A stretch of 64,000 nucleotides of DNA from Chitinophagaceae bacterium (GTDB lineage: Bacteria; Bacteroidota; Bacteroidia; Chitinophagales; Chitinophagaceae): positions 248,001-312,000 of the forward strand of contig JAFKGQ010000005.1 in the NCBI GenBank assembly GCA_017307755.1, read 5' to 3'. Under the pieces are notes generated by a model. The model made no database searches, was not told where the DNA came from, and was given only the letters and a program-made list of their open reading frames with translations. Positions 14,535 through 23,550 of the stretch are shown in pieces. Every line of letters starts with the position of its first letter. Positions within the stretch are counted from its first letter, which is position 1. The position numbers were made by a program, and so were the translations under genes.

Positions 14535-16208
14535 ATGACGACATTCGACGGGTTGGGTTTGGACGCCAGGCTGGTTCAGGCTACCGATGCACTGGGATTT
14601 AAAAATCCGACCCCTATACAGGAGCAGGCGATCCCTGTTCTATTAAGCGGGACCAAGGACCTGGTAGGGCTGGCCCAGACGGGTACGGGTAAGACGGCTG
14701 CATTCGGGCTTCCTTTGCTACAGCTGGTGGATGCGGCCCAGAAATATCCTCAGGCATTGGTGGTATGCCCGACCCGGGAGCTGTGTCTTCAGATTGTCAA
14801 TGAAGTGGAGCTCTTTAAAAAGTTCATGCCTGGTATGCACGTGCTGGCGGTCTATGGAGGCAGCTCCATCGGGCTTCAGATCAGGGACCTGAGACGTGGT
14901 GTACAGATCGTAGTGGCCACGCCCGGCCGGCTGATAGACCTGATCGAGCGTAAGGCGATCAACCTGGAGCAGATAAAATACGTAGTGCTGGATGAAGCGG
15001 ATGAGATGTTGAATATGGGTTTCCAGGACGATATCGAATTCATTTTGCAAAACACACCTCAACGGGAGGCTACGTGGCTCTTTAGCGCTACCATGCCTCC
15101 GGAGATCCGCAGGGTGAGCAAGAAGTACATGGACAGCCCGAAAGAGATCACGGTAGGCAAGGTGAATACGGGTAATAAGAACATCGATCATCAGTATTAT
15201 GTGATAAATGCCCAGCATCGTTATGAGGCTTTGAAACGGCTGATCGACTTCAATCCGGGGATCTACGGCATTATTTTTACCCGTACCAAGGCTGATGCGC
15301 AGAACATTGCGGAAAAGCTGACCCGGGAAGGATATGACATTGACGCCCTGCATGGAGACCTTACCCAGCAGCAACGTGACAAGGTGATGGGAGAGTTCAG
15401 GGAAAAGACCTTGCAGCTGCTGATCGCCACGGATGTGGCTGCCAGGGGTATCGACGTACAGGGCATCACGCATGTGATCAATTACGAGCTGCCTGACGAC
15501 GTGGAGGTATATACGCATCGCAGCGGTCGTACGGGTAGGGCGGGGAATACGGGCATATCCCTTTCTATTGTCCATAGCCGGGAGATCGGGAAGTTAAGAC
15601 AGATTGAACGCATCGTACAAGTGCCTTTCCATAAGATGGAGATACCCAGCGGGAAGGACGTATGCCGCAAACAGTTCTTTTCTTTTATGGACAAACTGCT
15701 GCAGGCAGATATCAGCCATGGGGATTATGAAACTTATGTCCCCATGCTGGCCGAGAAGTTTGCCGATGTCAGCAAGGAGGAAGTGTTGAAGCGGGTGGCG
15801 GCGATGGAATTCGACCGGTTCCTGAAGTACTATGAGAATGCGGAAGACCTGAATGTGCGCGAGCGTTCGAGGGAATACGGCAGCAGGGAAGGACGGGGGG
15901 CTGATAGGCGCGAGTATGGCCGCAGAGAGGATGGCAGGGGACGCAGAGAGCACACCAACGGCGGCGGCGATTATGCCAGGCTGTTTGTCAACCTGGGGAC
16001 CAAGGACGGGTTTTACAAGGCCAGTTTTTTACAATTCATCCTGGATATGAGCGATCTGCGGAAAGAAGTCCTGGGACGGATAGATATGAAGGAAATGAAT
16101 AGTTGGATAGAGGTCGATAAAAGGGCGGCGGGACAGATGATCCGCGCCATCGACGGGAAGAATTACAAGGGCAGACGGATACGGATGAATGATGCCAATT
16201 CGAGATAA
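14535..16208 (+). CDS. DEAD-box ATP-dependent RNA helicase with DbpA-type RNA-binding domain
   Basis: A 557-residue helicase with all canonical motifs: Q-motif region FKNPTPIQEQAIP, AQTGTGKT (I), PTRELCLQI (Ia), TPGRLIDL (Ib), VLDEADEML (II), FSATMPP (III), IIFTRTKADA (IV), TDVAARGIDV (V) and HRSGRTGRAG (VI). A Arg/Gly/Glu-rich linker around residues 435-475 leads to a C-terminal DbpA-like RNA-binding domain (ARLFVNLGTKDGF, IDGKNYKGRRIRM). It probably remodels structured RNA in ribosome assembly or cold adaptation. Its position splits the aromatic amino acid genes, and it is followed by DAHP synthase after 35 bp. Confidence 0.95.
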   Translation: MTTFDGLGLDARLVQATDALGFKNPTPIQEQAIPVLLSGTKDLVGLAQTGTGKTAAFGLPLLQLVDAAQKYPQALVVCPTRELCLQIVNEVELFKKFMPGMHVLAVYGGSSIGLQIRDLRRGVQIVVATPGRLIDLIERKAINLEQIKYVVLDEADEMLNMGFQDDIEFILQNTPQREATWLFSATMPPEIRRVSKKYMDSPKEITVGKVNTGNKNIDHQYYVINAQHRYEALKRLIDFNPGIYGIIFTRTKADAQNIAEKLTREGYDIDALHGDLTQQQRDKVMGEFREKTLQLLIATDVAARGIDVQGITHVINYELPDDVEVYTHRSGRTGRAGNTGISLSIVHSREIGKLRQIERIVQVPFHKMEIPSGKDVCRKQFFSFMDKLLQADISHGDYETYVPMLAEKFADVSKEEVLKRVAAMEFDRFLKYYENAEDLNVRERSREYGSREGRGADRREYGRREDGRGRREHTNGGGDYARLFVNLGTKDGFYKASFLQFILDMSDLRKEVLGRIDMKEMNSWIEVDKRAAGQMIRAIDGKNYKGRRIRMNDANSR

Positions 16209-16243
16209 CAATCATTAATATAATACGCCAAAATCTATTTGAT

Positions 16244-17335
16244 ATGGAAGCGACAGAAACCAAAAGTGCAAAAGAGATCGTTCAGGCCGCATGGAACAAG
16301 CGTCCCCTGATCATCTCCGGCCCCTGCAGCGCAGAGACTGAAGAGCAGGTGTTGGCCACCGCCGAACGCCTTGCCAAAACCGGTAAAGTGGACATGATCC
16401 GTGCCGGCATCTGGAAACCACGTACCCGCCCGGGCAGTTTTGAAGGTATCGGGACCAAGGGGTTGGCCTGGATGCAAAAGGCGCGGCAACAGACGGGGCT
16501 GCCTGTAACGGTGGAAGTCGCCACGGGCAAGCAGGTGGAGGATGCCCTTCACTTCGACGTGGACGTATTATGGATCGGCGCCCGTACGACGGTGAACCCT
16601 TTCAGTGTGCAGGAAGTAGCGGATGCGTTGCGGGGTGTGGATGTGCCTGTATTGATAAAAAATCCCATCAATCCTGATCTGGAGCTGTGGACCGGTGCTG
16701 TCGAAAGAGTGGCCAAATCGGGGATCAAACAAATAGGTCTTATCCATCGCGGGTTCAGCAGCTATGGCAATACGGAGTACCGGAATGCGCCTATGTGGCA
16801 CCTGGCTATCGAGATGAAACGTCGTAACCCGGAGCTCATGATGATCAATGATCCCAGTCATATCAGCGGCCGCCGCGATATCCTGTTGGACGTTGCGCAG
16901 AAGGCTATTGACCTGGACTTCGATGGGCTGATCATCGAGAGCCATATCGACCCGGATAAAGCATGGAGCGATGCCAAGCAGCAGATCACACCAGAACGTC
17001 TGGCGGAATTGCTGGATAGTATCAAGTGGCGTCATGAAACCACCACCGAAAAGGAATTTATCGATGCGCTGGCAAAACTCCGTGAGCAGATCAACCACAT
17101 CGACGACGAACTGATCCAGCTGCTGGGGCAGCGTATGAAGGTTGCCGACAAGATAGGGGCCTATAAGAAAGAGAATAATATCACCATCCTGCAGACCAAC
17201 CGGTGGAACGCCATCCTGGAAAAAGCCTTTGTCAAAGGCGAGAAGCTTGGACTCAGCAAGGAGTTCATCACCAAGTACTATGATGCCGTGCACATGGAGT
17301 CTATCAACCATCAGAACAAGATCATGAACTCATAG
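16244..17335 (+). CDS. DAHP synthase fused to chorismate mutase
   Basis: A 363-residue bifunctional protein. Residues 1-260 form a class I-beta type DAHP synthase (LIISGPCSAETEEQ, RAGIWKPRTRPGSFEG, VLIKNPINPD, GLIHRGFSSYG, INDPSHISGRRD, LIIESHIDPD). These match the KPRS/T, Lys and His residues that bind substrate and metal. Residues 275-363 form an AroQ-type chorismate mutase helix bundle (ALAKLREQINHIDDELIQLLGQRMKV, IGAYKKENN). The enzyme starts the shikimate pathway and performs the chorismate-to-prephenate step. This fusion order is common in Bacteroidota. It ends one base before the Y1-transposase-like gene. Confidence 0.94.
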   Translation: MEATETKSAKEIVQAAWNKRPLIISGPCSAETEEQVLATAERLAKTGKVDMIRAGIWKPRTRPGSFEGIGTKGLAWMQKARQQTGLPVTVEVATGKQVEDALHFDVDVLWIGARTTVNPFSVQEVADALRGVDVPVLIKNPINPDLELWTGAVERVAKSGIKQIGLIHRGFSSYGNTEYRNAPMWHLAIEMKRRNPELMMINDPSHISGRRDILLDVAQKAIDLDFDGLIIESHIDPDKAWSDAKQQITPERLAELLDSIKWRHETTTEKEFIDALAKLREQINHIDDELIQLLGQRMKVADKIGAYKKENNITILQTNRWNAILEKAFVKGEKLGLSKEFITKYYDAVHMESINHQNKIMNS

Positions 17336-17336
17336 C

Positions 17337-17765
17337 ATGTCCGATCCTACTGTCTATCTCTTTGTGCATGTGATCTGTGCTGTACGGGGGCGTGAGCGAC
17401 TACTGGCAAGACCGGTGAGGAAGGTATTGTTTATTCACATGCAGAAAGAAGGCGAGGAAAAAGGGATCAGGATCGCGGCAGTGGGTGGTGTGGAGGACCA
17501 TATCCATTTATTATTACAGCTAATGCCTTCGCAAAACCTTGCTCAGGTGGTAAAGAGTATCAATGTGTCGTCGTCGGGCTGGTTGAACGAGAATAAGTTG
17601 CTGGCAGCCGAGTTCCAATGGGAAGACGTATACTTCGCCTTATCTGTAAGCCCCAGCAATGTAAAGCAGGTGAAAGACTTTATTGAGAAACAGGAAGAGC
17701 ATCATAAGACAAAAACGCTGGATGCCGAGCTGGAGGCATTCGTAAGACTCAAAGATCAAATATGA
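17337..17765 (+). CDS. IS200/Y1-transposase-like protein lacking the catalytic tyrosine
   Basis: A 142-residue protein of the IS200/IS605 TnpA fold. The HUH metal motif is intact (H55-I-H57 in EDHIHLLLQL), and the family segments SSSGWLNENKLLA, FQWEDVYFALSVS and EKQEEHH are present. In active relatives the nucleophile lies in a YIxNQE segment; here that segment reads DFIEKQE, with Phe115 at the tyrosine position. The usual C-terminal tail is also shorter. No terminal hairpins or inverted repeats flank it. It starts one base after the aroF-type stop and is co-oriented with aroB, so it is probably co-transcribed. A domesticated DNA- or RNA-binding role is inference. Confidence 0.85.
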   Translation: MSDPTVYLFVHVICAVRGRERLLARPVRKVLFIHMQKEGEEKGIRIAAVGGVEDHIHLLLQLMPSQNLAQVVKSINVSSSGWLNENKLLAAEFQWEDVYFALSVSPSNVKQVKDFIEKQEEHHKTKTLDAELEAFVRLKDQI

Positions 17766-17855
17766 AATGCGAACCCAGCATTGACAATGAATTAATTATT
17801 TTCCAAAGGAATTGTCGAAGCTATCGCTTTCACGAACACCATTGAAAAGACAAAT

Positions 17856-18896
17856 ATGAGCGTGAGTAAAAAGCTGCAGTATAAATTCTCCGGTAAGACA
17901 ACCACGTACTATTTTGATGTTGAATTCGCTTACCTGGAAAAGCTGGTAGATAAATCCCAGGCGGTGATCCTGACGGATGACAATGTCTTCCGGGGCCATC
18001 AAAAGAAGTTCAAGGGATGGAATACCATCGTCATACCGGCGGGTGAGGCTTTTAAGGTGCAGGACACGGTGAATTCCGTGGTCGACCAACTGCTGACCAT
18101 GGGTGCGGACAGAAAAACTTTCCTTATCGGCGTCGGCGGCGGCGTGGTAACGGATATTGCGGGTTATGTTGCCGCCATCTATATGCGGGGCATTTCATTC
18201 GGATTTCTTCCCACTTCCATACTAGCCATGGTGGATGCCTCGATAGGGGGAAAGAACGGCATCGACGTGGGGCTCTATAAAAACATCGTGGGTACCATAC
18301 GTCAACCGGAATTCCTTTTGTATGACTTTAGCCTGCTGAAGTCCCTGCCTGATGAGGAATGGGTCAATGGGTTTGCGGAGATCATCAAGCATGCCGCTAT
18401 CAAGGATGCAGCCCTGTTCAGGGAACTGGAAAAGAATAAGCTCAGTGTTTATAAAAAAGACAAGACGGCGCTGGTGAAACTGATCCGCCGTAATGCGGTG
18501 ATCAAATCCGATGTTGTGCAAAAGGACGAGTTCGAACATGCGGACAGGCGGATGCTGAACTTTGGACATACACTGGGGCATGCCGTTGAAAATCTTTATA
18601 AGTTGTCGCATGGGCAGGCCATCTCCATCGGCATGGTAGTAGCCAGTCTCATCTCAGAAGCTTACACGGACTTTAAGGATACGGACAGGATCATCGATGC
18701 CCTTAAAAAATATGGACTTCCCACACAAATGGATTTTAATGCAAAAGAGGTGATGAATGTCTTGCGGATGGACAAGAAAAAAGTGAGGGATTCGATGAAC
18801 TATGTGCTGTTGAACAAGGTCGGGCAGGCCGTGGTGAAGCCCATACCTATCGCAGAATTGGATAAGCTATTACAATCAATCATAACGGCTCGCTGA
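17856..18896 (+). CDS. aroB: 3-dehydroquinate synthase
   Basis: A 346-residue NAD- and metal-dependent enzyme converting DAHP to 3-dehydroquinate. The signature pieces are IPAGEAFKVQDTVNSV, LIGVGGGVVTDIAGYVA, PTSILAMVDASIGGKNGID and, for metal binding, NGFAEIIKHAAI, RRMLNFGHTLGHAVE and LSHGQAISIGM, which supply the Glu and two His ligands. It starts about 90 bp after the transposase-like gene and is followed one base after its stop by aroA, so aroB-aroA-aroC form a tight unit. Confidence 0.95.
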   Translation: MSVSKKLQYKFSGKTTTYYFDVEFAYLEKLVDKSQAVILTDDNVFRGHQKKFKGWNTIVIPAGEAFKVQDTVNSVVDQLLTMGADRKTFLIGVGGGVVTDIAGYVAAIYMRGISFGFLPTSILAMVDASIGGKNGIDVGLYKNIVGTIRQPEFLLYDFSLLKSLPDEEWVNGFAEIIKHAAIKDAALFRELEKNKLSVYKKDKTALVKLIRRNAVIKSDVVQKDEFEHADRRMLNFGHTLGHAVENLYKLSHGQAISIGMVVASLISEAYTDFKDTDRIIDALKKYGLPTQMDFNAKEVMNVLRMDKKKVRDSMNYVLLNKVGQAVVKPIPIAELDKLLQSIITAR

Positions 18897-18897
18897 T

Positions 18898-20178
18898 ATG
18901 TTGACGTACATTAAACGATCTATATTAAGAGGAACGATACAGGCGCCTGCCTCCAAGAGCTCCATGCAGCGGGCATGTGCCGCCGCCTTGCTGAATAAGG
19001 CGGAGACTACCATCGTTAATCCCGGTCACAGTAATGATGACAAGGCTGCGTTGAGGGTGATCCAAGCCCTTGGAGCGAGCGTGATAGAAGATAAGAGTGT
19101 GTTGAAGGTCACAGGCTTTGGAGTAAGGCCGGGCGCCGGAGCGGTGAATTGCGGAGAGAGTGGTCTGGGGATCCGGATGTTTGCCCCGATCATTGCCTTG
19201 AGTGAAAAGCCCGTAAAGGTGGATGGAGAGGGGAGTTTGCTCAGCAGACCGATGGATTTCTTTGACGAGATATTTCCACAGTTGGGCATCCGGGTTATAT
19301 CCAATAAAGGCAAACTGCCGCTGGAGATACAGGGGCCATTGCAGCCAAAGAACATTGTTATCGACGGTTCGTTGAGCTCGCAATTCCTTACGGGGCTGTT
19401 ATTCGCCTATGCGGCTGCGGGGGCGAAAGATATTGCTATCCGGGTGAACAACCTGAAGAGCAGACCCTATATCGACCTGACTTTACAGGTACTGCGGCAT
19501 TTCGGCTGGAAGGTGGAGAACAGGAACTATGAGGAGTTTTATTTTTCCGGAGATGCAATGAATACGCCGGTGAATAGAAGCTATACGGTGGAAGGAGATT
19601 GGAGTGGTGGAGCGTTCCTTCTGGTGGCGGGCGCCATTGCAGGGCCAGTCACGGTGAAGGGGTTGGATGCAGCCAGTACGCAGGCTGATAAGGCCATATT
19701 GCAGGCACTGAAAGATTGCGGAGCTGTTATGACGATGGGAGAAGGTTCGATGGAGATCGGTCCGGCGGGGTTGAAAGCATTCCGGTTTGACGCAACGGAT
19801 TGCCCCGACCTTTTTCCGCCGCTGGTGGCGCTGGCTTCTTATTGCGAAGGGACGACCGTCATCGATGGAGTAAGCCGTCTGGCGCATAAGGAAAGCAACC
19901 GGGGGCTGACCCTGCAGGAAGAATTCGGCAAGATGGGTGTTGCCGTCGAACTGGATGGAGACAGGATGAAGGTGCAAGGTGGTAAGGGTGTTAAGGGAGC
20001 GGTTGTACACTCCCGTCATGACCACCGGATCGCTATGGCGTGTGCCGTGGCTGCGCTTCGTGCGGAAGGGGATACCACTATTGAGGAAGCACAGGCCATC
20101 AATAAATCTTACCCGGACTTTTATGATCATCTGCAGCAATTGGGTGCGGAGGTCAATAATAAAACGCAATTAGCATGA
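18898..20178 (+). CDS. aroA: 3-phosphoshikimate 1-carboxyvinyltransferase (EPSP synthase)
   Basis: A 426-residue enzyme joining phosphoenolpyruvate to shikimate-3-phosphate. The N-terminal region has APASKSSMQRACAAALL, a version of the usual PGSKSxxxRA motif; CGESGLGIRMFAPI matches the GNAGTxxR segment in a divergent form, and SSQFLTGLLFA, PDLFPPLVALA, RLAHKESNR and HDHRIAMACAVA follow. The GNAGT motif divergence places it in a lineage-specific class, but the catalytic Lys, Arg, Asp and Glu positions remain recognisable. It overlaps aroC by 4 bp, an ATGA junction. Confidence 0.94.
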   Translation: MLTYIKRSILRGTIQAPASKSSMQRACAAALLNKAETTIVNPGHSNDDKAALRVIQALGASVIEDKSVLKVTGFGVRPGAGAVNCGESGLGIRMFAPIIALSEKPVKVDGEGSLLSRPMDFFDEIFPQLGIRVISNKGKLPLEIQGPLQPKNIVIDGSLSSQFLTGLLFAYAAAGAKDIAIRVNNLKSRPYIDLTLQVLRHFGWKVENRNYEEFYFSGDAMNTPVNRSYTVEGDWSGGAFLLVAGAIAGPVTVKGLDAASTQADKAILQALKDCGAVMTMGEGSMEIGPAGLKAFRFDATDCPDLFPPLVALASYCEGTTVIDGVSRLAHKESNRGLTLQEEFGKMGVAVELDGDRMKVQGGKGVKGAVVHSRHDHRIAMACAVAALRAEGDTTIEEAQAINKSYPDFYDHLQQLGAEVNNKTQLA

Positions 20179-21200
20179 ATGCATTTGGCAGGCTATTCAG
20201 GATAACTATTTTTGGCGAATCCCATGGGGAGAGCGTGGGTGTGAATATCGACGGCTGCCCCGCGGGTCTGTCTTTAAGCGTGGAGGATTTCCTGGCGGAT
20301 ATAGAAAGACGAAAGGGCGGCACCCAGAAGGGGACTACTCCCCGCAAAGAGGATGACCTACCTATCTTCAAGAGTGGGGTTTTTAACGGCAGGACTACCG
20401 GTGCACCGCTGACCATTCTTTTTGAGAATAAGAATACCCGGTCTACCGATTATGAAAAGCAACGGGCTGTACCTCGTCCGGGGCATGCCGATTTTGTAGC
20501 GCACGAAAAATTTGGTGGATATGAGGATTTTAGAGGCGGGGGCCATTTTTCGGGTAGATTGACAGTGGCGCTTGTCGCTGCGGGAGTCATTGCCAAAAAG
20601 CTGCTAGCAACGGTAGGCGCCGGTGTTCCAGTGCGTGCGTCCATCCTGGAGATCGGAGGCGAGACGGACTTGGAAAAGGGTTTGCAGAAAGCCATCGATG
20701 CGAAGGATACCATTGGCGGTATTGTAGAATGCCGGGTGGAGGGTCTTCCCATCGGGCTGGGAGAGCCTTTTTTTGACAGTGTGGAGTCTGTATTGAGCCA
20801 TGCCGTCTTTGCTATTCCAGCCATCCGGGGCATCGAATTCGGCACCGGTTTTGCGGCGGCCAGGATGTTTGGCAGCCAGCATAATGACGCTATCGAGGAT
20901 GTCAGCGGCAGGACAAGGACCAACCATGCCGGCGGTGTCGTAGGCGGCATCTCCAATGGCAATGAACTGGTGTTCAGGATAGCTGTAAAACCTACCTCAT
21001 CGACTCCCAAAGAGCAGCTGACCCTCAACTGGGAGACGAGCGAACAGGAAATTTTTTCCGTAAAAGGGCGTCATGACCTGTGTATCGCCTTACGGGTGCC
21101 TGTTGTGCTGGAGGCCGTCACTGCCCTGGTACTGACCGATCTGTTGCTGCTGGAGCAGCGGATACCCCGACGGATAGGTGTCCGGGAAATCCCCCGATGA
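20175..21200 (+). CDS. aroC: Chorismate synthase
   Basis: A 341-residue FMN-dependent enzyme making chorismate from EPSP. Conserved pieces include FRITIFGESHGESVGV with the active-site histidine, DIERRKGG, PRPGHADFVAHEKFGG, DFRGGGHFSGRLTVALVAAGVIAKKLL and GGVVGGISNGNELVFR. The length is slightly below the usual 350-360. It is the last gene of the aromatic cluster, overlapping aroA by 4 bp. An AT-rich hairpin 5 bp after the stop may be a weak transcript end. Confidence 0.95.
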   Translation: MNAFGRLFRITIFGESHGESVGVNIDGCPAGLSLSVEDFLADIERRKGGTQKGTTPRKEDDLPIFKSGVFNGRTTGAPLTILFENKNTRSTDYEKQRAVPRPGHADFVAHEKFGGYEDFRGGGHFSGRLTVALVAAGVIAKKLLATVGAGVPVRASILEIGGETDLEKGLQKAIDAKDTIGGIVECRVEGLPIGLGEPFFDSVESVLSHAVFAIPAIRGIEFGTGFAAARMFGSQHNDAIEDVSGRTRTNHAGGVVGGISNGNELVFRIAVKPTSSTPKEQLTLNWETSEQEIFSVKGRHDLCIALRVPVVLEAVTALVLTDLLLLEQRIPRRIGVREIPR

Positions 21201-21205
21201 GGAAG

Positions 21206-21230
21206 TTTTTCTGTGGAAATAACAGAAAAA
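21206..21230 (+). terminator. Weak AT-rich hairpin after aroC
   Basis: TTTTTCTGT (21206-21214) pairs with ACAGAAAAA (21222-21230) around a 7-base loop. The stem is AT-rich and no T-run follows, so it is at best a weak terminator. Confidence 0.25.
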
Positions 21231-21282
21231 TAGTCATTTACAATTACAATATATTAGTTCCTTGTATTATATTGTCGTGCGT

Positions 21283-22965
21283 ATGAATCATCGAAAGTGC
21301 CGTCTCAGATCATTCCCTTTTATGTTATTGCTGGCGACGTTCTGTTCCTGTGGAGACAAGCCCGGGAATATGGAGAAGGATACTGTGAAAACCCCTGCCA
21401 AGCTGGAAGAGCGGGTGGGTGACGACATGAAAAAGATGCTGCAATATGCCTCGGAGAACAAGGATAGGCTGAATGACACCCTTTTATTAGGTCACCGGAA
21501 ACTGTTGGACAGCATTTACGAAGCGGGTAATTACACTCCTCTCTGGAGCGATAAGGATCATTGGTTAAGACGGGCCGATTCGCTGTTTGCTTTTATCGGG
21601 AACAGCAAGCAATACGGACTTTTTCCTTCCGACTATCATTATACTTTTCTCTCCTTTGTCCATCGTATCCTGCAAGAGGATACATTAGCCCGTAAGAATG
21701 CGGCATTGTGGGCCAGGGCGGACCTTTTATTTACCGATGCGTTCTTTACCCTGGTGAAGGACCTGAAACAAGGAAGGCTGGCTTACGACAGTCTTACGCT
21801 CAGGAAGGACTCTGTATTATCCGACTCGTTGTACAGGACTACGCTGACCAGCGTCCTGCGTATGCCGGATAGTCTTGGCACAGTGTTGGAGGCCTTACAA
21901 CCGAAATACAAGGGATATGACTCGCTGCGGGTATATTTAGGTAATTTTCTTTCCACGGTCCATTTTCGCAAGCTTACCTGGCTGGAATATCCCTATAAAG
22001 ACTCTGCTTCTTTTTATCATAATCTAATGCGCCGGCTGCAGGAGGTGGGGTATATCGACTCTACGGCTACGAGTGTGGATACGGCTACCCTGGCCGAGGC
22101 TATCCGGAACTATCAGCGGGCCAATAAACTAAAGGTCACGGGTAAGGTGTATGGGGATATGATCACGATGATGGACAATTCCGACTGGGAGAAATTCAAG
22201 CGGATAGCCATTACCATGGACAAGTACAAGCTGCTGCCGGACACCCTGCCCACCACCTATGTCTGGGTCAATCTGCCTGCATTTAATCTCCGGGTCATCA
22301 ATACGGATACCATGGTCTTTGAGTCCAAGGTCATCGTTGGGGCTCCCAGGACCCGTACGCCTTTACTGACCAGTGAAATATCCAATTTTATCACCTATCC
22401 TCAATGGACGGTACCCAATAGCATTATCTTCAAGGAGATGCTGCCCCAGATCAAGCGAAACACGGCATATCTGGTCAAGCAGAACCTGATGGTGGTGGAT
22501 TGGAATGACAGTGTTCGGGACCCCGCTACGATCAATTGGGCCCGGTTGAACAAAAATAATTTCCCCTACCAGCTAAAGCAGCGACAGGGTGATGATAACT
22601 CATTGGGTGTCATGAAATTTAACTTTAGAAATAAATATGATGTATATCTGCATGATACTAATGTCCGTTGGATGTTCGGGGAGTCTTTCAGGGCTCTTAG
22701 TCATGGGTGTGTGAGGGTAAAGGAATGGCAGAAACTGGCTAATTTTCTCGTACGTAACGATACCATCCGATGGAAGCCCGATACCTTGAAAGCCTGGATC
22801 CAGCGACAGGAGAAGCATACGGTCTATGGGTTTGCCAGGGTGCCTATTTTTCTCCGTTATTTTTCTGTAGAGGGTAGAAAGGGCAAGCTCCTTTTTCACG
22901 ATGACATTTATGGGGAAGACCGGGCGCTGAGGAACAGATACTTTGCTGATAAGCCGATTTATTGA
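21283..22965 (+). CDS. L,D-transpeptidase (YkuD domain, YcbB-like), lipoprotein
   Basis: A 560-residue envelope enzyme. The leader ends in a lipobox (LATFCSCG), so it is probably anchored by lipid. A long N-terminal scaffold (AGNYTPLWSD, LLFTDAFFTLVKDLKQGRL) is typical of YcbB-type proteins, a peptidoglycan-binding-like segment is seen near LAEAIRNYQRANKLKVTGKV, and the YkuD domain covers about residues 315-480. Its catalytic motif is FRALSHGCVRV with the cysteine nucleophile. Such enzymes form 3-3 cross-links in peptidoglycan. The ATG at 21283 is preferred to one at 21262 because it gives a standard basic n-region. Confidence 0.9.
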   Translation: MNHRKCRLRSFPFMLLLATFCSCGDKPGNMEKDTVKTPAKLEERVGDDMKKMLQYASENKDRLNDTLLLGHRKLLDSIYEAGNYTPLWSDKDHWLRRADSLFAFIGNSKQYGLFPSDYHYTFLSFVHRILQEDTLARKNAALWARADLLFTDAFFTLVKDLKQGRLAYDSLTLRKDSVLSDSLYRTTLTSVLRMPDSLGTVLEALQPKYKGYDSLRVYLGNFLSTVHFRKLTWLEYPYKDSASFYHNLMRRLQEVGYIDSTATSVDTATLAEAIRNYQRANKLKVTGKVYGDMITMMDNSDWEKFKRIAITMDKYKLLPDTLPTTYVWVNLPAFNLRVINTDTMVFESKVIVGAPRTRTPLLTSEISNFITYPQWTVPNSIIFKEMLPQIKRNTAYLVKQNLMVVDWNDSVRDPATINWARLNKNNFPYQLKQRQGDDNSLGVMKFNFRNKYDVYLHDTNVRWMFGESFRALSHGCVRVKEWQKLANFLVRNDTIRWKPDTLKAWIQRQEKHTVYGFARVPIFLRYFSVEGRKGKLLFHDDIYGEDRALRNRYFADKPIY

Positions 22966-23008
22966 TATCTTGAGGCATAGTTTTGTCCAATCCTTTGAAA
23001 TCCAAACT

Positions 23009-23491
23009 ATGTCGCCAATGTCAAAGAAAATCAAAACCGGCTTACTTGCCTATATTCTTTTTCCAGTGGCCGTACTGGGCCGGGAAGAGCGGCCTGTCCG
23101 GGACACTGTCCTTCCAAAGCAAAAGCACCATCACAAGACGACAGCTACCAAAGTACAATATGGCGTAGCGAGTTATTATGCCAACAAGTTCGAAGGGCGA
23201 AAGACCTATACGGATGAGATCTTTTCTCAGAAGAAGCTGACGGCTGCCAGCAATACCCTGCCTATGCAGACCTGGGTGAGGGTGACCAATCTCCGCAACC
23301 ACCAGAGTGTGATCGTGCGGATCAATGACAAGATGCATCCGCGCAACAAGCGTCTGATCGACCTCAGCCATGCGGCTGCGGAGAAGCTGGGTTATTGCGG
23401 AAGGGGGTTAACGCATGTAAGGGTAGAGGTGCTGGGTAAGAAGAAGCCGCCGGAGGCGGAGGAGGGGGAAGGAGGTTCTGTAAAGAAATGA
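23009..23491 (+). CDS. RlpA-like double-psi beta-barrel protein
   Basis: A 160-residue secreted protein. After a hydrophobic leader (GLLAYILFPVAVLG) and a His/Lys-rich linker comes a DPBB domain: YGVASYYANKFEGRKTYTDEIF, LTAASNTLPMQTWVRVTNLRN, VIVRINDKMHP and IDLSHAAAEKLG. This is the RlpA/expansin-like fold; some members are lytic transglycosylases acting at septal glycan. No SPOR domain is present, unlike E. coli RlpA. The start at 23009 follows the stop of the transpeptidase gene by 43 bp and removes an implausible 22-residue extension. Confidence 0.85.
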   Translation: MSPMSKKIKTGLLAYILFPVAVLGREERPVRDTVLPKQKHHHKTTATKVQYGVASYYANKFEGRKTYTDEIFSQKKLTAASNTLPMQTWVRVTNLRNHQSVIVRINDKMHPRNKRLIDLSHAAAEKLGYCGRGLTHVRVEVLGKKKPPEAEEGEGGSVKK

Positions 23492-23509
23492 ATGTTGTAA
23501 GAATAAAAG

Positions 23510-23533
23510 AGGACCGGGCCGTCGCCCGGTCCT
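23510..23533. terminator. Bidirectional terminator between convergent genes
   Basis: AGGACCGGGC (23510-23519) pairs perfectly with GCCCGGTCCT (23524-23533) around loop CGTC. It has AAAA on the left and TT on the right, and lies between the convergent RlpA-like and PepSY-like genes. Confidence 0.85.
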
Positions 23534-23550
23534 TTGCTCAGTGGGCAGGA

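Noticed and set aside
14718..15575. 285-residue reverse-strand frame
   Set aside because: It is antisense to the DEAD-box helicase motifs and lacks family features.
17337..17765. Active insertion sequence of the IS200 type
   Set aside because: No terminal hairpins or duplicated target were found, and the catalytic tyrosine position holds Phe.
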